Positions 26,099 to 35,604 of a DNA stretch of 36,553 nt are shown piece by piece (the first letter of the stretch is position 1; each line of letters begins with the position of its first letter). The notes below the pieces were generated by a model. It had not been told where the DNA came from and did not search any database. It saw only the letters and a list, made by a program, of their open reading frames with translations. The stretch lies in contig JABDET010000008.1 of assembly GCA_013286945.1 (NCBI GenBank), positions 1-36,553 on the forward strand. The letters run 5' to 3'. The translations under genes and the position numbers were made by a program. Source of the stretch: Candidatus Melainabacteria bacterium. GTDB taxonomy: Bacteria > Vulcanimicrobiota > JABDET01.

Positions 26099-26703
26099 AA
26101 CAAGATAAACTCCTTCTTTTCACCACGGGAAACCGGACTTTCAATGAGAACAGCCTGGGACTGCAAAATGGTCACCAGAGAAACCAAATGATTTTCTTTC
26201 AGCGTTTTCCCCGTTTGGGTTAAATCACAAATGGCATCTGCGAGATTCAAACTGGGCGCGATTTCCACCGAACCTTCAATCGGAATAATGGCGGCATTCA
26301 CCCCTTTCTCCTTTAGATACTCCGAAAGGATCCGTGGGTAGGACGTAGCAATACGTTCCCCTTCAAGGTCGGCCACCTCTTGAATCGAGGAATCATCCGG
26401 AACCCCAATCACAAGAGAACAGAATCCAAAGCCGAGCCGTTTGATGATGTTGACACGGCTGTTTTTTTCATAAAGGACATTCTCTCCAACAATTCCGAAA
26501 TCAGCCACTTCGCGACTCACGTATTCAGGGATATCATCATCACGAAGATGGAGAATATCCAAACTAAAATTGTCGCATGGGGTGATCAACGCCCTTCCGT
26601 TGGTCTTGAATTTCAAGCCTAAGGAACGCAAGTACTCAAGACTTGGTTCACTTAACCTCCCGTGACTTTGAACAGCGATGCGTAAAGGGTTGACGGCTTT
26701 CAT
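26095..26703 (-). CDS. hisG: ATP phosphoribosyltransferase HisG, short form
   Basis: HisG catalyses the first and normally feedback-regulated step of the pathway. The 202-residue protein is the short form: it has the catalytic domains (AVQSHGRLSEPS near the N-terminus, VADFGIVGENVL, RIATSYPRILSEYL, IEGSVEIAPSLNLADAICDLTQTGKTL) but lacks the C-terminal histidine-binding domain of the long form. Short HisG usually needs HisZ, a HisRS-like regulatory subunit. No separate hisZ is present in this window; instead full-length hisS overlaps its start by ATGA. The partner may be encoded elsewhere. Confidence 0.93.
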   Translation of the reverse strand: MKAVNPLRIAVQSHGRLSEPSLEYLRSLGLKFKTNGRALITPCDNFSLDILHLRDDDIPEYVSREVADFGIVGENVLYEKNSRVNIIKRLGFGFCSLVIGVPDDSSIQEVADLEGERIATSYPRILSEYLKEKGVNAAIIPIEGSVEIAPSLNLADAICDLTQTGKTLKENHLVSLVTILQSQAVLIESPVSRGEKKEFILL

Positions 26704-27993
26704 GACGCTTGATAGCCATTGAGATAAATGGTAAGCTGACTTTGGGGAATAACTTTTTGCTTCCCAGTTTTCATTACCTTGATAATGGCTTCTCCATGCT
26801 CGATTTCATCAGGACCACAAATGATAACAAACGGAATTCCCTTTTTTTTCTGCGTAGCGCAGTTGCTTGCTAAGCCGATCGGATTGAAAATAAATTTCAG
26901 CATTAATTTGAGCTTCTCGAAGCGAATTCACGATTCGCAATGAGTTGGGTAATGTTTCTTCATCAAGATAGGTCACCAAAACTTGGGAATTAAGGCGAAC
27001 ATCTTTCAGCATATCCAGCTCTTCCATCGCCAGCATGATCCGGTCAAACGCAAAGGCGGCCCCCACCCCGCTGAATTTTTCTCGAGAGAAAGTCGAGCAG
27101 AGATCATCGTAGCGCCCACCGGCGCATACGGCTCCAAGCTTGACATCAGGCAAGCTCACTTTGAAGATAAGGCCCGTGTAATAATCAAGACCTCTGGACA
27201 AACTCGGGTCAAATTTGAGATAACGAGTCGGGACCTCGAATGCTTCCGAAATCCTGATAAACTCCCGAATTTCGGATGGAGAATACTCTTCTAGAAAACG
27301 CATTTTCTCTTCATTGGTTCCTGTAACTCCGACCGTTTTAAGAAGTGCATCGGCTTTCTCTTCTGGGAGGATCTTTCGGAGCTCCTCACCCACCGCTCCC
27401 TTCCCAATTTTTTCAAGTTTGTCCAGAAGCCGGATAACCGGAAGTTGCTTGTCCAGGGCAATTCGGAGCCGTGAAAGGATGTTGTTCATTAAACGGCGGC
27501 TATTAAACCTGAAAACAAGATCTTCAAAACCCAACGCTTCAAACACAGAGACAATCACTCGAGCGATTTCTCCCTCAGCCATCAGGCTGTCGGTTCCGAT
27601 GATGTCAATATCACATTGATGAAATTCCCGATATCGACCCCGGGCGGGCTTATCAGCTCGCCACACGGGGGAAATCTGATAACGCTTAAAAGGCATCGGG
27701 AGATTTTGATAGTTCGAAGCCACAAAACGAGCAAAAGGCACGGTTTGATCATACCGAAGCGCTAGCTTTCTTCCCCCGTGATCGTTAAAAGTGTAAGTGA
27801 GCTTCGATTCATTTTCCCCGTAATTGCCATGAATGGTCTTCGCGTATTCAATGGCCGGGGTTTCAATGGTGTCATAACCAAAATTCACGAAGACCGACTT
27901 GATTTTCTCCAAAACAAATTCTCGTCTTACCATGTCTTTGGGAAGAAAATCACGGGTCCCTTTAGGAATCTCTGGGGTAATGAGCGTTGTCAT
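26700..27993 (-). CDS. hisS: Histidyl-tRNA synthetase HisS, interrupted by a +1 frameshift near its C-terminus
   Basis: This class II aminoacyl-tRNA synthetase charges tRNA-His. The N-terminal catalytic part begins with PKGTRDFLPKD (motif 1 region), then RYQISPVWRADKPARGRYREF (motif 2, resembling the eukaryote/archaeal branch) and the HisA motif LDYYTG. At 26842-26849 a run of eight A on the coding strand shifts the frame after RYAEKKG. The anticodon-binding domain resumes in another frame with IPFVIICGPDE and ends in a stop that overlaps hisG as ATGA. Removing one A gives a continuous 430-residue protein of normal length, and the restored overlap matches every other junction in the operon. 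The uncorrected frame ends after SVCYHLWS. Confidence 0.88.
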
Positions 27994-28012
27994 GGCTGTG
28001 AAATGAGCGCGG

Positions 28013-28303
28013 TTATGATTTCATCCGATCAAGAACCAGCTTGTAACCTCCTGGACCATTGTGAAGCCAGTAAGCCACGCGGGTAACCGTGGCTGTACTC
28101 ACTCCTGTCTTCTTGCTGATAACACGGTAAGGCTCTTCCTTGTAAACCATTTTAGCCACCTGGAAACGCTCACACATGGCTTCGAGCTCTGTCAGGGTGC
28201 AGAGATCGCGAAAGAATTGTTTGCATTCCGCAACGGTTTTAAGCTGCAGAACTGCTGCAAACAGCTCTTTCATTTCTTGGTTGTTAATGGCTTTTTCGTT
28301 CAT
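28013..28303 (-). CDS. TrpR-superfamily regulator of the YerC/YecD type
   Basis: The 96-residue protein matches the YerC/YecD branch of the TrpR superfamily. It is all-helical, with LTELEAMCERFQVAKMVYKE (scaffold helices) and a helix-turn-helix around PYRVISKKTGVSTATVTRVAYWL. It is the first gene of the his operon and its promoter carries palindromes, so it probably represses the operon, perhaps with histidine as corepressor by analogy with TrpR and tryptophan. ATG 28303 is preceded by GGAG at seven bases; an upstream ATG at 28315 lies in the palindromic leader and is less likely. The ligand and target are inference. Confidence 0.88.
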   Translation of the reverse strand: MNEKAINNQEMKELFAAVLQLKTVAECKQFFRDLCTLTELEAMCERFQVAKMVYKEEPYRVISKKTGVSTATVTRVAYWLHNGPGGYKLVLDRMKS

Positions 28304-28313
28304 GCCTAGCTCC

Positions 28314-28361
28314 AAGGGGACACTTCCTGCCGGGTTAGGGCAGGGACAGAAGTGTCCCCTT
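28314..28361. repeat. Perfect 13-bp palindrome in the yerC-his leader
   Basis: AAGGGGACACTTC (28314-28326) and GAAGTGTCCCCTT (28349-28361) are exact complements. An inner hairpin CTGCC/GGCAG lies at 28327-28343. In the minus-strand transcript the 3' arm ends directly before the GGAG ribosome site of the regulator gene. An alternative short hairpin GGGACA-CTTC-TGTCCC can form using 28343-28358. It is a member of the window's GGGACA/TGTCCC palindrome family. Confidence 0.75.
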
Positions 28362-28384
28362 CAATGTCGTTTTACTGTTTTAAC

Positions 28385-28407
28385 GTGTTACAACACTATC
28401 ATGATAG
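28385..28407 (-). promoter_or_regulatory. Operator-like palindromes over the his promoter
   Basis: CTATCATGATAG at 28396-28407 is a perfect 12-bp palindrome that contains the -10 hexamer. It abuts GTGTT-AC-AACAC at 28385-28396, a second palindrome around the expected transcription start. Bound protein would block RNA polymerase. The obvious candidate is the TrpR-like product of the first gene. Confidence 0.55.
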
Positions 28408-28429
28408 CACACGCGCAAGGATTTGTCAA
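28401..28429 (-). promoter_or_regulatory. Sigma70-type promoter of the yerC-his operon
   Basis: On the minus strand TTGACA (28429-28424) and TATCAT (28406-28401) are separated by exactly 17 bases. The -35 box is a consensus match and the -10 box has four of six. It lies 16 bases after the purA stop with no terminator between, so some read-through from purA is possible. It is the best promoter in the window. Confidence 0.8.
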
Positions 28430-28444
28430 GGGGAAAATCGAGTG

Positions 28445-29758
<1,314 letters not shown>

Positions 29759-29780
29759 TCACGAAGGTCTAGCAATTGGA

Positions 29781-30071
29781 TTATCCGAGCGAAAACCCTT
29801 CTTTATCCGGGAAATCGCATTGGGCGCACTCCGCAAAACTCTTCAGCGGACGCGCAAAATAAGTATGAGTGCAGTTCATGTAGATTCGAGGCGGCTTCTC
29901 TTCAAAGTTAAACCCAAAATCGATGTGAGGACAAAAGCGATCAGGTACGTGTTCGAGGCAAAACTGATAGAGCTGGTCATACTGATCGGGGTCACTGTGC
30001 TGGAAGAAGTGCCGTTCACACTGGAAGATGCCTAATTGAGAAGAGCGGAAGACGCATGGCCGATACGGCAT
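29781..30071 (-). CDS. Small Cys-rich protein, 96 aa, function unknown
   Basis: I do not recognise this protein, but it is likely real. ATG 30071 has AGGGA about eight bases upstream, and the gene begins 15 bases after the zinc-ribbon gene stop on the same strand. Seven Cys (6, 18, 38, 47, 67, 82, 85) and several His suggest a metal-binding fold; ECAQC at 81-85 is a possible zinc knuckle half. The product is soluble, with no signal peptide. The position between the zinc-ribbon gene and purA points to an operon member. An overlapping plus-strand reading frame is much less convincing. Confidence 0.65.
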   Translation of the reverse strand: MPYRPCVFRSSQLGIFQCERHFFQHSDPDQYDQLYQFCLEHVPDRFCPHIDFGFNFEEKPPRIYMNCTHTYFARPLKSFAECAQCDFPDKEGFSLG

Positions 30072-30085
30072 TTTCGATTCCCTAC

Positions 30086-30800
30086 CTAGTTTCCCATTTC
30101 TTTGTCAAGGTAGAGGATCCTCCCGCAAGAGCTGCAGTACTCCAGCTCCAACACTTTCACTTTTTGCATGGAACTTTCTGGAACTTGCATAAAGCAGCCC
30201 CCGCAAGTATTTTTTTGAACTTTCACGATCGCCAGGCCACCTTTTCGCGCTTTCAAGTTTGCGTAGCGTTCAAGCAGCGTTTCATCAATGGATTGGGTAA
30301 AGGTATCCCGCTTGGTTTGCAGTTCTGCAAGACGCTTAGCCAGCTGTTCCTTACGAGTTTCATGAGCGGATTGATCCGCCTCACATCGGGTTCTTACTTC
30401 GTTACAGGCTTGCTCCTTGGTAGAAAACTCTTTGTTTACCTTTTCAATCTTGTCCATTCCGCGAAGGACTTGTTCATCGAGTTTTTCTCGGCGCCTATCC
30501 AGCTGTTGCAAATCTTTTTCTAGCTGGGAAAGTTCCTTCGAATTGGTAACCTTCCCGCCGTAGAGCTTATCCTGAGCTTGCTTCTTTTCTGCCTCGACTG
30601 AGGCAAGCTCAAGTTCGGCATCTTTGAGCAATCGATCGGCTTCTCGCTTCTCGGATTGCGCTTTTTTCCAAGGCTTCTTGCGCGTGAGCAAGTTCTTCCT
30701 TCCCTTGAATAGAGCCATTCATCGATCCAAGTTCTTCTGAGATCTCTTCGATTTGTTTGTCAGTTTGTTGAAGTCGATAAAGCACCGTTAAGTTAGCCAT
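30086..30800 (-). CDS. C4-type zinc-ribbon coiled-coil protein, interrupted by a +1 frameshift
   Basis: The family (DUF164-like) has a long N-terminal coiled coil and a C-terminal zinc ribbon; some members are suspected of nucleic-acid roles but the function is not settled. The N-terminal part starts at ATG 30800 (MANLTVLYRLQQTDKQIEEI). At 30662-30667 a run of six A on the coding strand breaks the frame after EALEK. The rest, from about AQSEKREADRLL, continues in another frame as a coiled coil rich in Glu/Lys/Gln and ends with the ribbon CGGC and CSSC. Removing one A gives 237 residues, the normal family length. It follows hpt with a stop-to-start gap of two bases. Confidence 0.85.
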
Positions 30801-30802
30801 AA

Positions 30803-31345
30803 TTATAGTGGACAAATCTCCTTTTTTAAGACACAGATAAAGGGAAAGTGGCGATAACGTTCCTGATAGTCAAGACCATAACCAACCACAAAGCGACGGT
30901 CGAGTTCAAACCCGCGATAATCCACCGGAACTCGCATGATGCGGTACACCGGTTTATCGAGCAACGCACACACGCGTAAGGAAGCTGGCGACCGCTCCTT
31001 CAAAATCTTGAGAAGATAACCAAGGGTTAGACCCGTATCGACCACATCTTCCACAATGAGAATGTGTTGATTTTCAATCGGTTTTTCAAGATCTTTTAAA
31101 ATGCGGACCACACCGGTTTTCTGTGTTGAAAAGCCATAGTTTGAAATGGACATGAAGTCAATCGCTAAAGGAACCTTGAGCGCCCGAATTAAATCCGCCA
31201 TAAAATACATGCACCCTTTCAAGATTCCTACCAAAAGAAGTGACTTCCCTTCATATTCTTCATTGATTTCGCTAGCGATCTCTTGGACGCGCGTTTTCAG
31301 CCGCTCTGGAGTGAATAAGATTTCTTCAATGTCATCCGAAATCAT
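30803..31345 (-). CDS. hpt: Hypoxanthine phosphoribosyltransferase, copy 1
   Basis: The enzyme salvages hypoxanthine and guanine to IMP and GMP with PRPP. The 180-residue protein has the PRPP-binding loop VEDVVDTGLTL (98-108) with the conserved Asp-Thr-Gly, LKGCMYFMADL (the pyrophosphate-binding region) and the base-binding C-terminal RFVVGYGLDYQERYR. Length is typical. Its ATG overlaps the PD-(D/E)XK-like gene as ATGA. A second, diverged hpt lies on the far side of ftsH. Confidence 0.93.
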   Translation of the reverse strand: MISDDIEEILFTPERLKTRVQEIASEINEEYEGKSLLLVGILKGCMYFMADLIRALKVPLAIDFMSISNYGFSTQKTGVVRILKDLEKPIENQHILIVEDVVDTGLTLGYLLKILKERSPASLRVCALLDKPVYRIMRVPVDYRGFELDRRFVVGYGLDYQERYRHFPFICVLKKEICPL

Positions 31346-31695
31346 GGATTGTCTAATTTTTCTCCTTGCCTTTCTCCCTGAATTCCATATTTGATGAGAA
31401 GCGTACGGTAGTCCTTTCCATAAAAAACCTTCAAATTAATTTCAGGATACAATTCTCGAAGCAGTCGCACTTTCCGATTCTTCTTGGTCACCAGCTTTTG
31501 CTTCAACGTTGTCAATTCGATGTACAAATCGAGATCGGGAAGGTAAAAGTCAGGCTTAAATCGTTCGATGACATTTCCCTTTTTGTCCCAGGCGATGGGA
31601 AAAGCATGGGGCTCATATTCCCATCGAATTTGATAAAAATTAAGAATCTTCGCAAATTCCCCTTCGCTCCTGTGGGCAAAACTCTGCTCTTTCAA
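31342..31695 (-). CDS. Small PD-(D/E)XK-nuclease-like protein
   Basis: The 117-residue protein has the pattern of a minimal PD-(D/E)XK fold: an acidic N-terminal helix residue (Glu11 or Glu13), FKPDFYLPDLDLYIEL with Asp49 and Glu60, then Lys-rich helix TTLKQKLVTKKNRK. The usual Lys two residues after the second acid is Thr62, so catalysis is uncertain. Similar small proteins are seen next to hpt and ftsH in other bacteria. The start is TTG 31695, overlapping the ftsH stop (TTGA); GAGGG precedes it very closely. The stop overlaps hpt. It might act on nucleic acid, but this is fold-level inference only. Confidence 0.7.
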   Translation of the reverse strand: MKEQSFAHRSEGEFAKILNFYQIRWEYEPHAFPIAWDKKGNVIERFKPDFYLPDLDLYIELTTLKQKLVTKKNRKVRLLRELYPEINLKVFYGKDYRTLLIKYGIQGERQGEKLDNP

Positions 31696-33602
31696 CCCTC
31701 GGCGGGCACCACCTTTCCTTGAGGGATACGAGGTTGCTCGGCTGCTGGTCTAACCTCTGGGCCACTCTCGGCACTCGGAGGTGGCGTTGGTTTTGGCCGA
31801 TTAATCGTTTCACCTCGAATGATGGCATCCAAATCCGTACCATCAATAACCTCATGTTCTTGAAGTTCCTTAACGACGCGATCGAGAGTCGGGCGGTTTT
31901 CGCTTAGAAGTTTCTTGGCTGTCTCGTAACATTGGCTCACGATAAGCTTAACTTCAGAATCAATTTGATTGGCAATGTCTTCCGAATAATCCCGATCTTC
32001 CATCAAATCTCTCCCGAGAAAAACTGCTCGATGTTTGCGGCCAAAAGAGAGCGGCCCAAGACGCTCGCTCATTCCATATTCAGTCACCATTCGGCGAGCA
32101 ACATCGGTAGCATTCTCAATGTCGTTGGATGCTCCCGTTGAAATCTCGCTTAAGGCCAGCTCTTCAGCCACACGACCACCCATGGCTACCGTGATCTTCG
32201 CAACAAGCTCTTCTTTGGTCCGATTGTATTTGTCCTCGTCAGGCGCAAGCCATGTGACACCAAGCGCCATACCCCGCGGAAGAATGGTGACTTTTCGCAC
32301 CGGATCAGCCGCAGGGGTCAGTCTGGCTACCAAAGCGTGGCCAGCTTCGTGATAGGCTGTGCTCAGTTTGTCCTTGTCTGACATGATTCGACTTTTCTTT
32401 GCTGGCCCCATGTGCACACGATCAATCGCCTCGCTGCAATCCTCCAAATCAATTGCCTTTTTCCCGGTGCGCGCGGCGAGAAGAGCCGCCTCGTTCAAAA
32501 GATTTTCCAAATCCGCACCTGAAAAGCCTGGAGTGCGCTTGGCGATTAGCTCTAAGTCCACCTCAGAGCCCAACACTTTTTTCCGCGAATGAATCTGAAG
32601 AATCGCCGTGCGGCCAGCGATATCCGGCTTATCAAGAACCACTTGACGATCAAATCGCCCTGGGCGCAAAATCGCTGGATCTAACACATCGGGGCGGTTA
32701 GTTGCCGCCAGCAAAATCACCCCGTTGTTTGGCTCGAAACCATCCATCTCCACAAGAAGCTGGTTTAACGTTTGCTCTCGTTCATCATGGCCACCGCCAA
32801 GGCCAGCGCCTCGTTGGCGACCAACAGCATCGATCTCATCAATGAACACAATACAAGGGGAATTTCGTTTCGCTTGCTCAAACAAATCTCGAACGCGCGC
32901 AGCTCCCACACCAACAAACATCTCCACAAAATCGGAACCGCTGATGTAGAAGAATGGCACCCCCGCTTCTCCGGCGATTGCTCGCCCGAGCAGCGTCTTT
33001 CCTGACCCCGGGGGACCAACCAACAACACGCCTTTGGGGATTCGGGCTCCAAGCATCTGGAATTTCTTAGGATATTTCAAGAATTCAACGATTTCTTCAA
33101 GTTCTTGTCTGGCCTCATCCACCCCAGCCACATCGTTAAATGAAACTTTGGGTCGATTTTCATTGAGCAATCGGGCTTTGCTTCTTCCAAAAGAGAAGGC
33201 TTGACTGCCGCCAGCTTGGGCCTGCCGCATCACGAAATAAATCAACAAGAAGACAAGAATTGCAGGGAGAAATAAACCGGCCAGGTTCCACCACTGAGCA
33301 TCATCTTTGTTATCGACCTGAGTGGCCACATTGTACTTCCGGAGAAAACGGAACAAATCGGGATCATTCGGGGCATACGTCACGAATTCTCCACCAGGAC
33401 CATCCGGCTTGGGTTTGTAGGTGCCCTGAATCTCGGTTCTGGTCACCACAACTTTTTCAACCTGCCCTTTCCGGACATCATCAAAGAATTCGCTATAAAT
33501 CTTCTGGGCAGGCTTATTTCCCATCTTCATGTGCTGAGCAAAATAAAGCCCGATGGAGACCAGAACCAACAAGACCAAAAGTAAACGTGAACCTCGAAGC
33601 AA
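31692..33602 (-). CDS. ftsH: ATP-dependent zinc metalloprotease FtsH
   Basis: FtsH is a membrane AAA+ protease that degrades misfolded membrane and short-lived regulatory proteins. With the start at TTG 33602 the protein has 636 residues: a transmembrane helix (about 6-24), a periplasmic domain, a second helix (about 109-127), Walker A GPPGSGKT (196-203), Walker B and SRH ([32 protein letters not shown]), and the zinc site HEAGH (418-422). The C-terminus is Pro-rich. AAGGAG at 33611-33616, eight bases before TTG 33602, decides the start; a TTG twelve codons earlier has no ribosome site. It lies between two hpt genes, and tilS-hpt-ftsH is a common bacterial order. Confidence 0.95.
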   Translation of the reverse strand: MLRGSRLLLVLLVLVSIGLYFAQHMKMGNKPAQKIYSEFFDDVRKGQVEKVVVTRTEIQGTYKPKPDGPGGEFVTYAPNDPDLFRFLRKYNVATQVDNKDDAQWWNLAGLFLPAILVFLLIYFVMRQAQAGGSQAFSFGRSKARLLNENRPKVSFNDVAGVDEARQELEEIVEFLKYPKKFQMLGARIPKGVLLVGPPGSGKTLLGRAIAGEAGVPFFYISGSDFVEMFVGVGAARVRDLFEQAKRNSPCIVFIDEIDAVGRQRGAGLGGGHDEREQTLNQLLVEMDGFEPNNGVILLAATNRPDVLDPAILRPGRFDRQVVLDKPDIAGRTAILQIHSRKKVLGSEVDLELIAKRTPGFSGADLENLLNEAALLAARTGKKAIDLEDCSEAIDRVHMGPAKKSRIMSDKDKLSTAYHEAGHALVARLTPAADPVRKVTILPRGMALGVTWLAPDEDKYNRTKEELVAKITVAMGGRVAEELALSEISTGASNDIENATDVARRMVTEYGMSERLGPLSFGRKHRAVFLGRDLMEDRDYSEDIANQIDSEVKLIVSQCYETAKKLLSENRPTLDRVVKELQEHEVIDGTDLDAIIRGETINRPKPTPPPSAESGPEVRPAAEQPRIPQGKVVPAEG

Positions 33603-33610
33603 ATCGATTT

Positions 33611-33616
33611 CTCCTT
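33611..33616 (-). promoter_or_regulatory. Ribosome binding site setting the ftsH start
   Basis: AAGGAG on the minus strand lies eight bases before TTG 33602. It sits inside the longer open frame and just after the hpt stop at 33635, so it argues for the internal start. Confidence 0.75.
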
Positions 33617-33634
33617 TCCTCTTACTTGTTTCTT

Positions 33635-34183
33635 TCAAAAATGTTCATAAACTTCCTTCCTTAATGTGGCGATGTAAGGCAAATTGCGATAGCGTTCGTT
33701 GTAATCCAATCCGTACCCGACCACAAATTGGTTTGAAATGACAAAACCATTATAATCGGGCTGAAATGGTGCTGCCCGTTTTTCGCGCTTGTCCAACAAA
33801 GTACAGACTTTGAGAGACGCTGGCTTTCTTAACTTGAGTGTCGTCAGTAATGATTGAATCGTTACCCCATTGTCGATGACATCTTCGACCAAAAGGACAT
33901 GGCGATCGGCAATGGGATAGTCCAAATCTTTTAGAATTCGAACTTCTCCGGTGCTGCGCGTTTCTTGGTAGCTTGAAACCACCATAAAATCTAAGGTGGC
34001 TTGAATGGTTAAAGCCCTCGAAAAGTCAGCCAGAAAAACCAAAGCTCCCTTCAAAACAGCCACAAGGTGTATGCCATTTTCAGCGTAGTCGCTCGAAACC
34101 TGAAGGGCAAGCGACCGAACACGCTGCTGGATCGCTTCTTCGGAAAGTACGATTTCTTGGATGGGTGCTTCCTCAACCTTCAT
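33635..34183 (-). CDS. Hypoxanthine phosphoribosyltransferase, copy 2 (variant PRPP loop)
   Basis: This 182-residue paralogue of the hpt at 30803 has LKGALVFLADFSRAL, STGEVRILKDLDYPI and the C-terminal QFVVGYGLDYNERYR. The PRPP loop reads VEDVIDNGVTI (99-109), so Asn105 replaces the usual Thr after the second Asp. That residue normally contacts the PRPP 5'-phosphate, so affinity or specificity may differ. It sits in the classical tilS-hpt-ftsH order (ATGA overlap with tilS), which would make it the ancestral copy and the canonical-loop gene downstream the added one. A role in 6-oxopurine salvage is likely; preference for guanine, xanthine or hypoxanthine is unknown. Confidence 0.9.
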   Translation of the reverse strand: MKVEEAPIQEIVLSEEAIQQRVRSLALQVSSDYAENGIHLVAVLKGALVFLADFSRALTIQATLDFMVVSSYQETRSTGEVRILKDLDYPIADRHVLLVEDVIDNGVTIQSLLTTLKLRKPASLKVCTLLDKREKRAAPFQPDYNGFVISNQFVVGYGLDYNERYRNLPYIATLRKEVYEHF

Positions 34184-35577
34184 GCTTCAGCAATCCTCAA
34201 ATGCAAAATTTCTTGTGTCTTTTCTGTCACCTTAAATCGATCGTCAACGTCATGTCCCCCCACCCAAAGAATGGAATCGCCAGAAATTAAAAGCGGAACT
34301 CGATCGCGCATGAGCCTCGGGATCTTCCGATCCACAAAATAATCTTGCAGCTTCTTTCTTTTTCCGAGGCCCAAGAGACAGAACCAATCGCCTGGCCGCC
34401 AAGTGCGAATCATGAGCGGAGATTGAATGGCTTCATAATCCAAGAAGGCTTCTGCCCCCTCTTTTTCAGAGGGCCTTGTTGGAAAAGTGATCTTAGCTGT
34501 AATTTGAATTTGCAATGGTTTTACTTCAGTTTGACCTGGGACTGAGACTTCAATCTCCCCCTTCCAGGGTTGATAAGGCGCAGAAAAAAAAAGTCCATCC
34601 TTTGTTTTTTCAATGACAGCGTCAAGAAAAATAAATCATTTGCCGTTTTCCTTTTGAAGAAGTTTTCGAACTTCTTCAATGTGATGAAAGGTGACCCCAT
34701 CCAGAGTCCCGAGAGAACTCTCAAGAAACTTCCGAACCAGCCGTCTTTCTAATGGTGGAGGGAGTTCATCTTCCGAGGGGAGCTCAAGCCGTGAAATTCC
34801 CTTCCCGCACAATCGAAATCTCTTCTGAAACAAGACCGTGATTTGTTTTTCAAACCATGCTTCCTCCTCACTGACGATCTCTGCTGTCCGAATAAGATTC
34901 TCTCGAATGTTGCGCTGTAGTCTTTCTTCAAGAAAGGGGAGAACCTCGAGACGAACTCGATTTCTTGCATAATCTCTTGTCTCATTGCTCTTGTCAACGC
35001 GATACTGAAGCTCATGGTCTTCCAGAAATTGAAGGAGCTCTTTTTTTCGAAACTTAAGCATGGGGTGAATCACCAATCCATTCCGAACGGGAATTCCAGA
35101 CAATCCCCGCGGACCAGCACCACGAAAGAGATTTAGCAAGATCGTCTCCGCTTGATCGTCGGCTGTGTGAGCGAAAGCCATTCGGTCGAATTTTTTCGCC
35201 TTCGCGTATCGGCAAAAAAAGTGGAATCGGATCTGACGTCCTGCTTCTTCGATGGATAGCTTTTTTTCTTTCGCATATTTTGGAACGTTAAACTGAAATA
35301 AGCGAAAAGGGATTCCAAGGTGTTTGCAGGCCTCGTTTACAAAACCAGCGTCTTCGTCTCCTTCCTTCCCCCGAATTCCATGATTCAGGTGAACCACCTC
35401 GAGCCTTAAATTCCACCGCTCTCGCATGCGGCAGAAAAGATGGAGCATGGCCATGGAGTCAGGTCCACCCGAGACAGCCAGAAGAAGGCTGTTGGATGCT
35501 TCCAAAAGCTGGCTGGATTGTAGATAATCTTGTAGGCGATCAAGCACGATATCTTTATATTTCGAGGTCCAGATCAA
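34180..35577 (-). CDS. tilS: tRNA(Ile)-lysidine synthase TilS, interrupted by an in-frame TGA
   Basis: TilS converts C34 of the AUA-decoding tRNA-Ile to lysidine and is normally essential. The N-terminal PP-loop domain has AVSGGPDSMAMLH, HLNHGIRGKEGDEDA, HTADDQAETILLNLFRG and FRKKELLQFL. Translation meets TGA at 34636-34638 after LLQKENGK, but the same frame continues without further stops through FIFLDAVIEKTKDGLFF to the C-terminal TilS domain (RTWRPGDWFCLLGLGKRKKLQDYF) and ends in an ATGA overlap with hpt. No length change is needed; one base substitution would restore about 465 residues. TTG 35577 with GGAAG five bases upstream is the preferred start; GTG 35547 is possible. Genes nearby use TGA as stop, so recoding is unlikely. 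Confidence 0.85.
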
Positions 35578-35604
35578 GATATCTTCCAGATTCGAAAGGT
35601 CGGG

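Noticed and set aside
28304-28400. Histidine leader peptide and classical attenuator
   Set aside because: No short frame with a His-codon run was found in the leader, and the hairpin there lacks a terminator T-run; regulation by the TrpR-like protein is better supported.
34636-34638. UGA recoded as an amino acid genome-wide
   Set aside because: Many genes here, including the cytochromes, hisG, hisD and ftsH, end in TGA at ATGA-type overlaps, and Trp is encoded by TGG, so TGA is a working stop codon.
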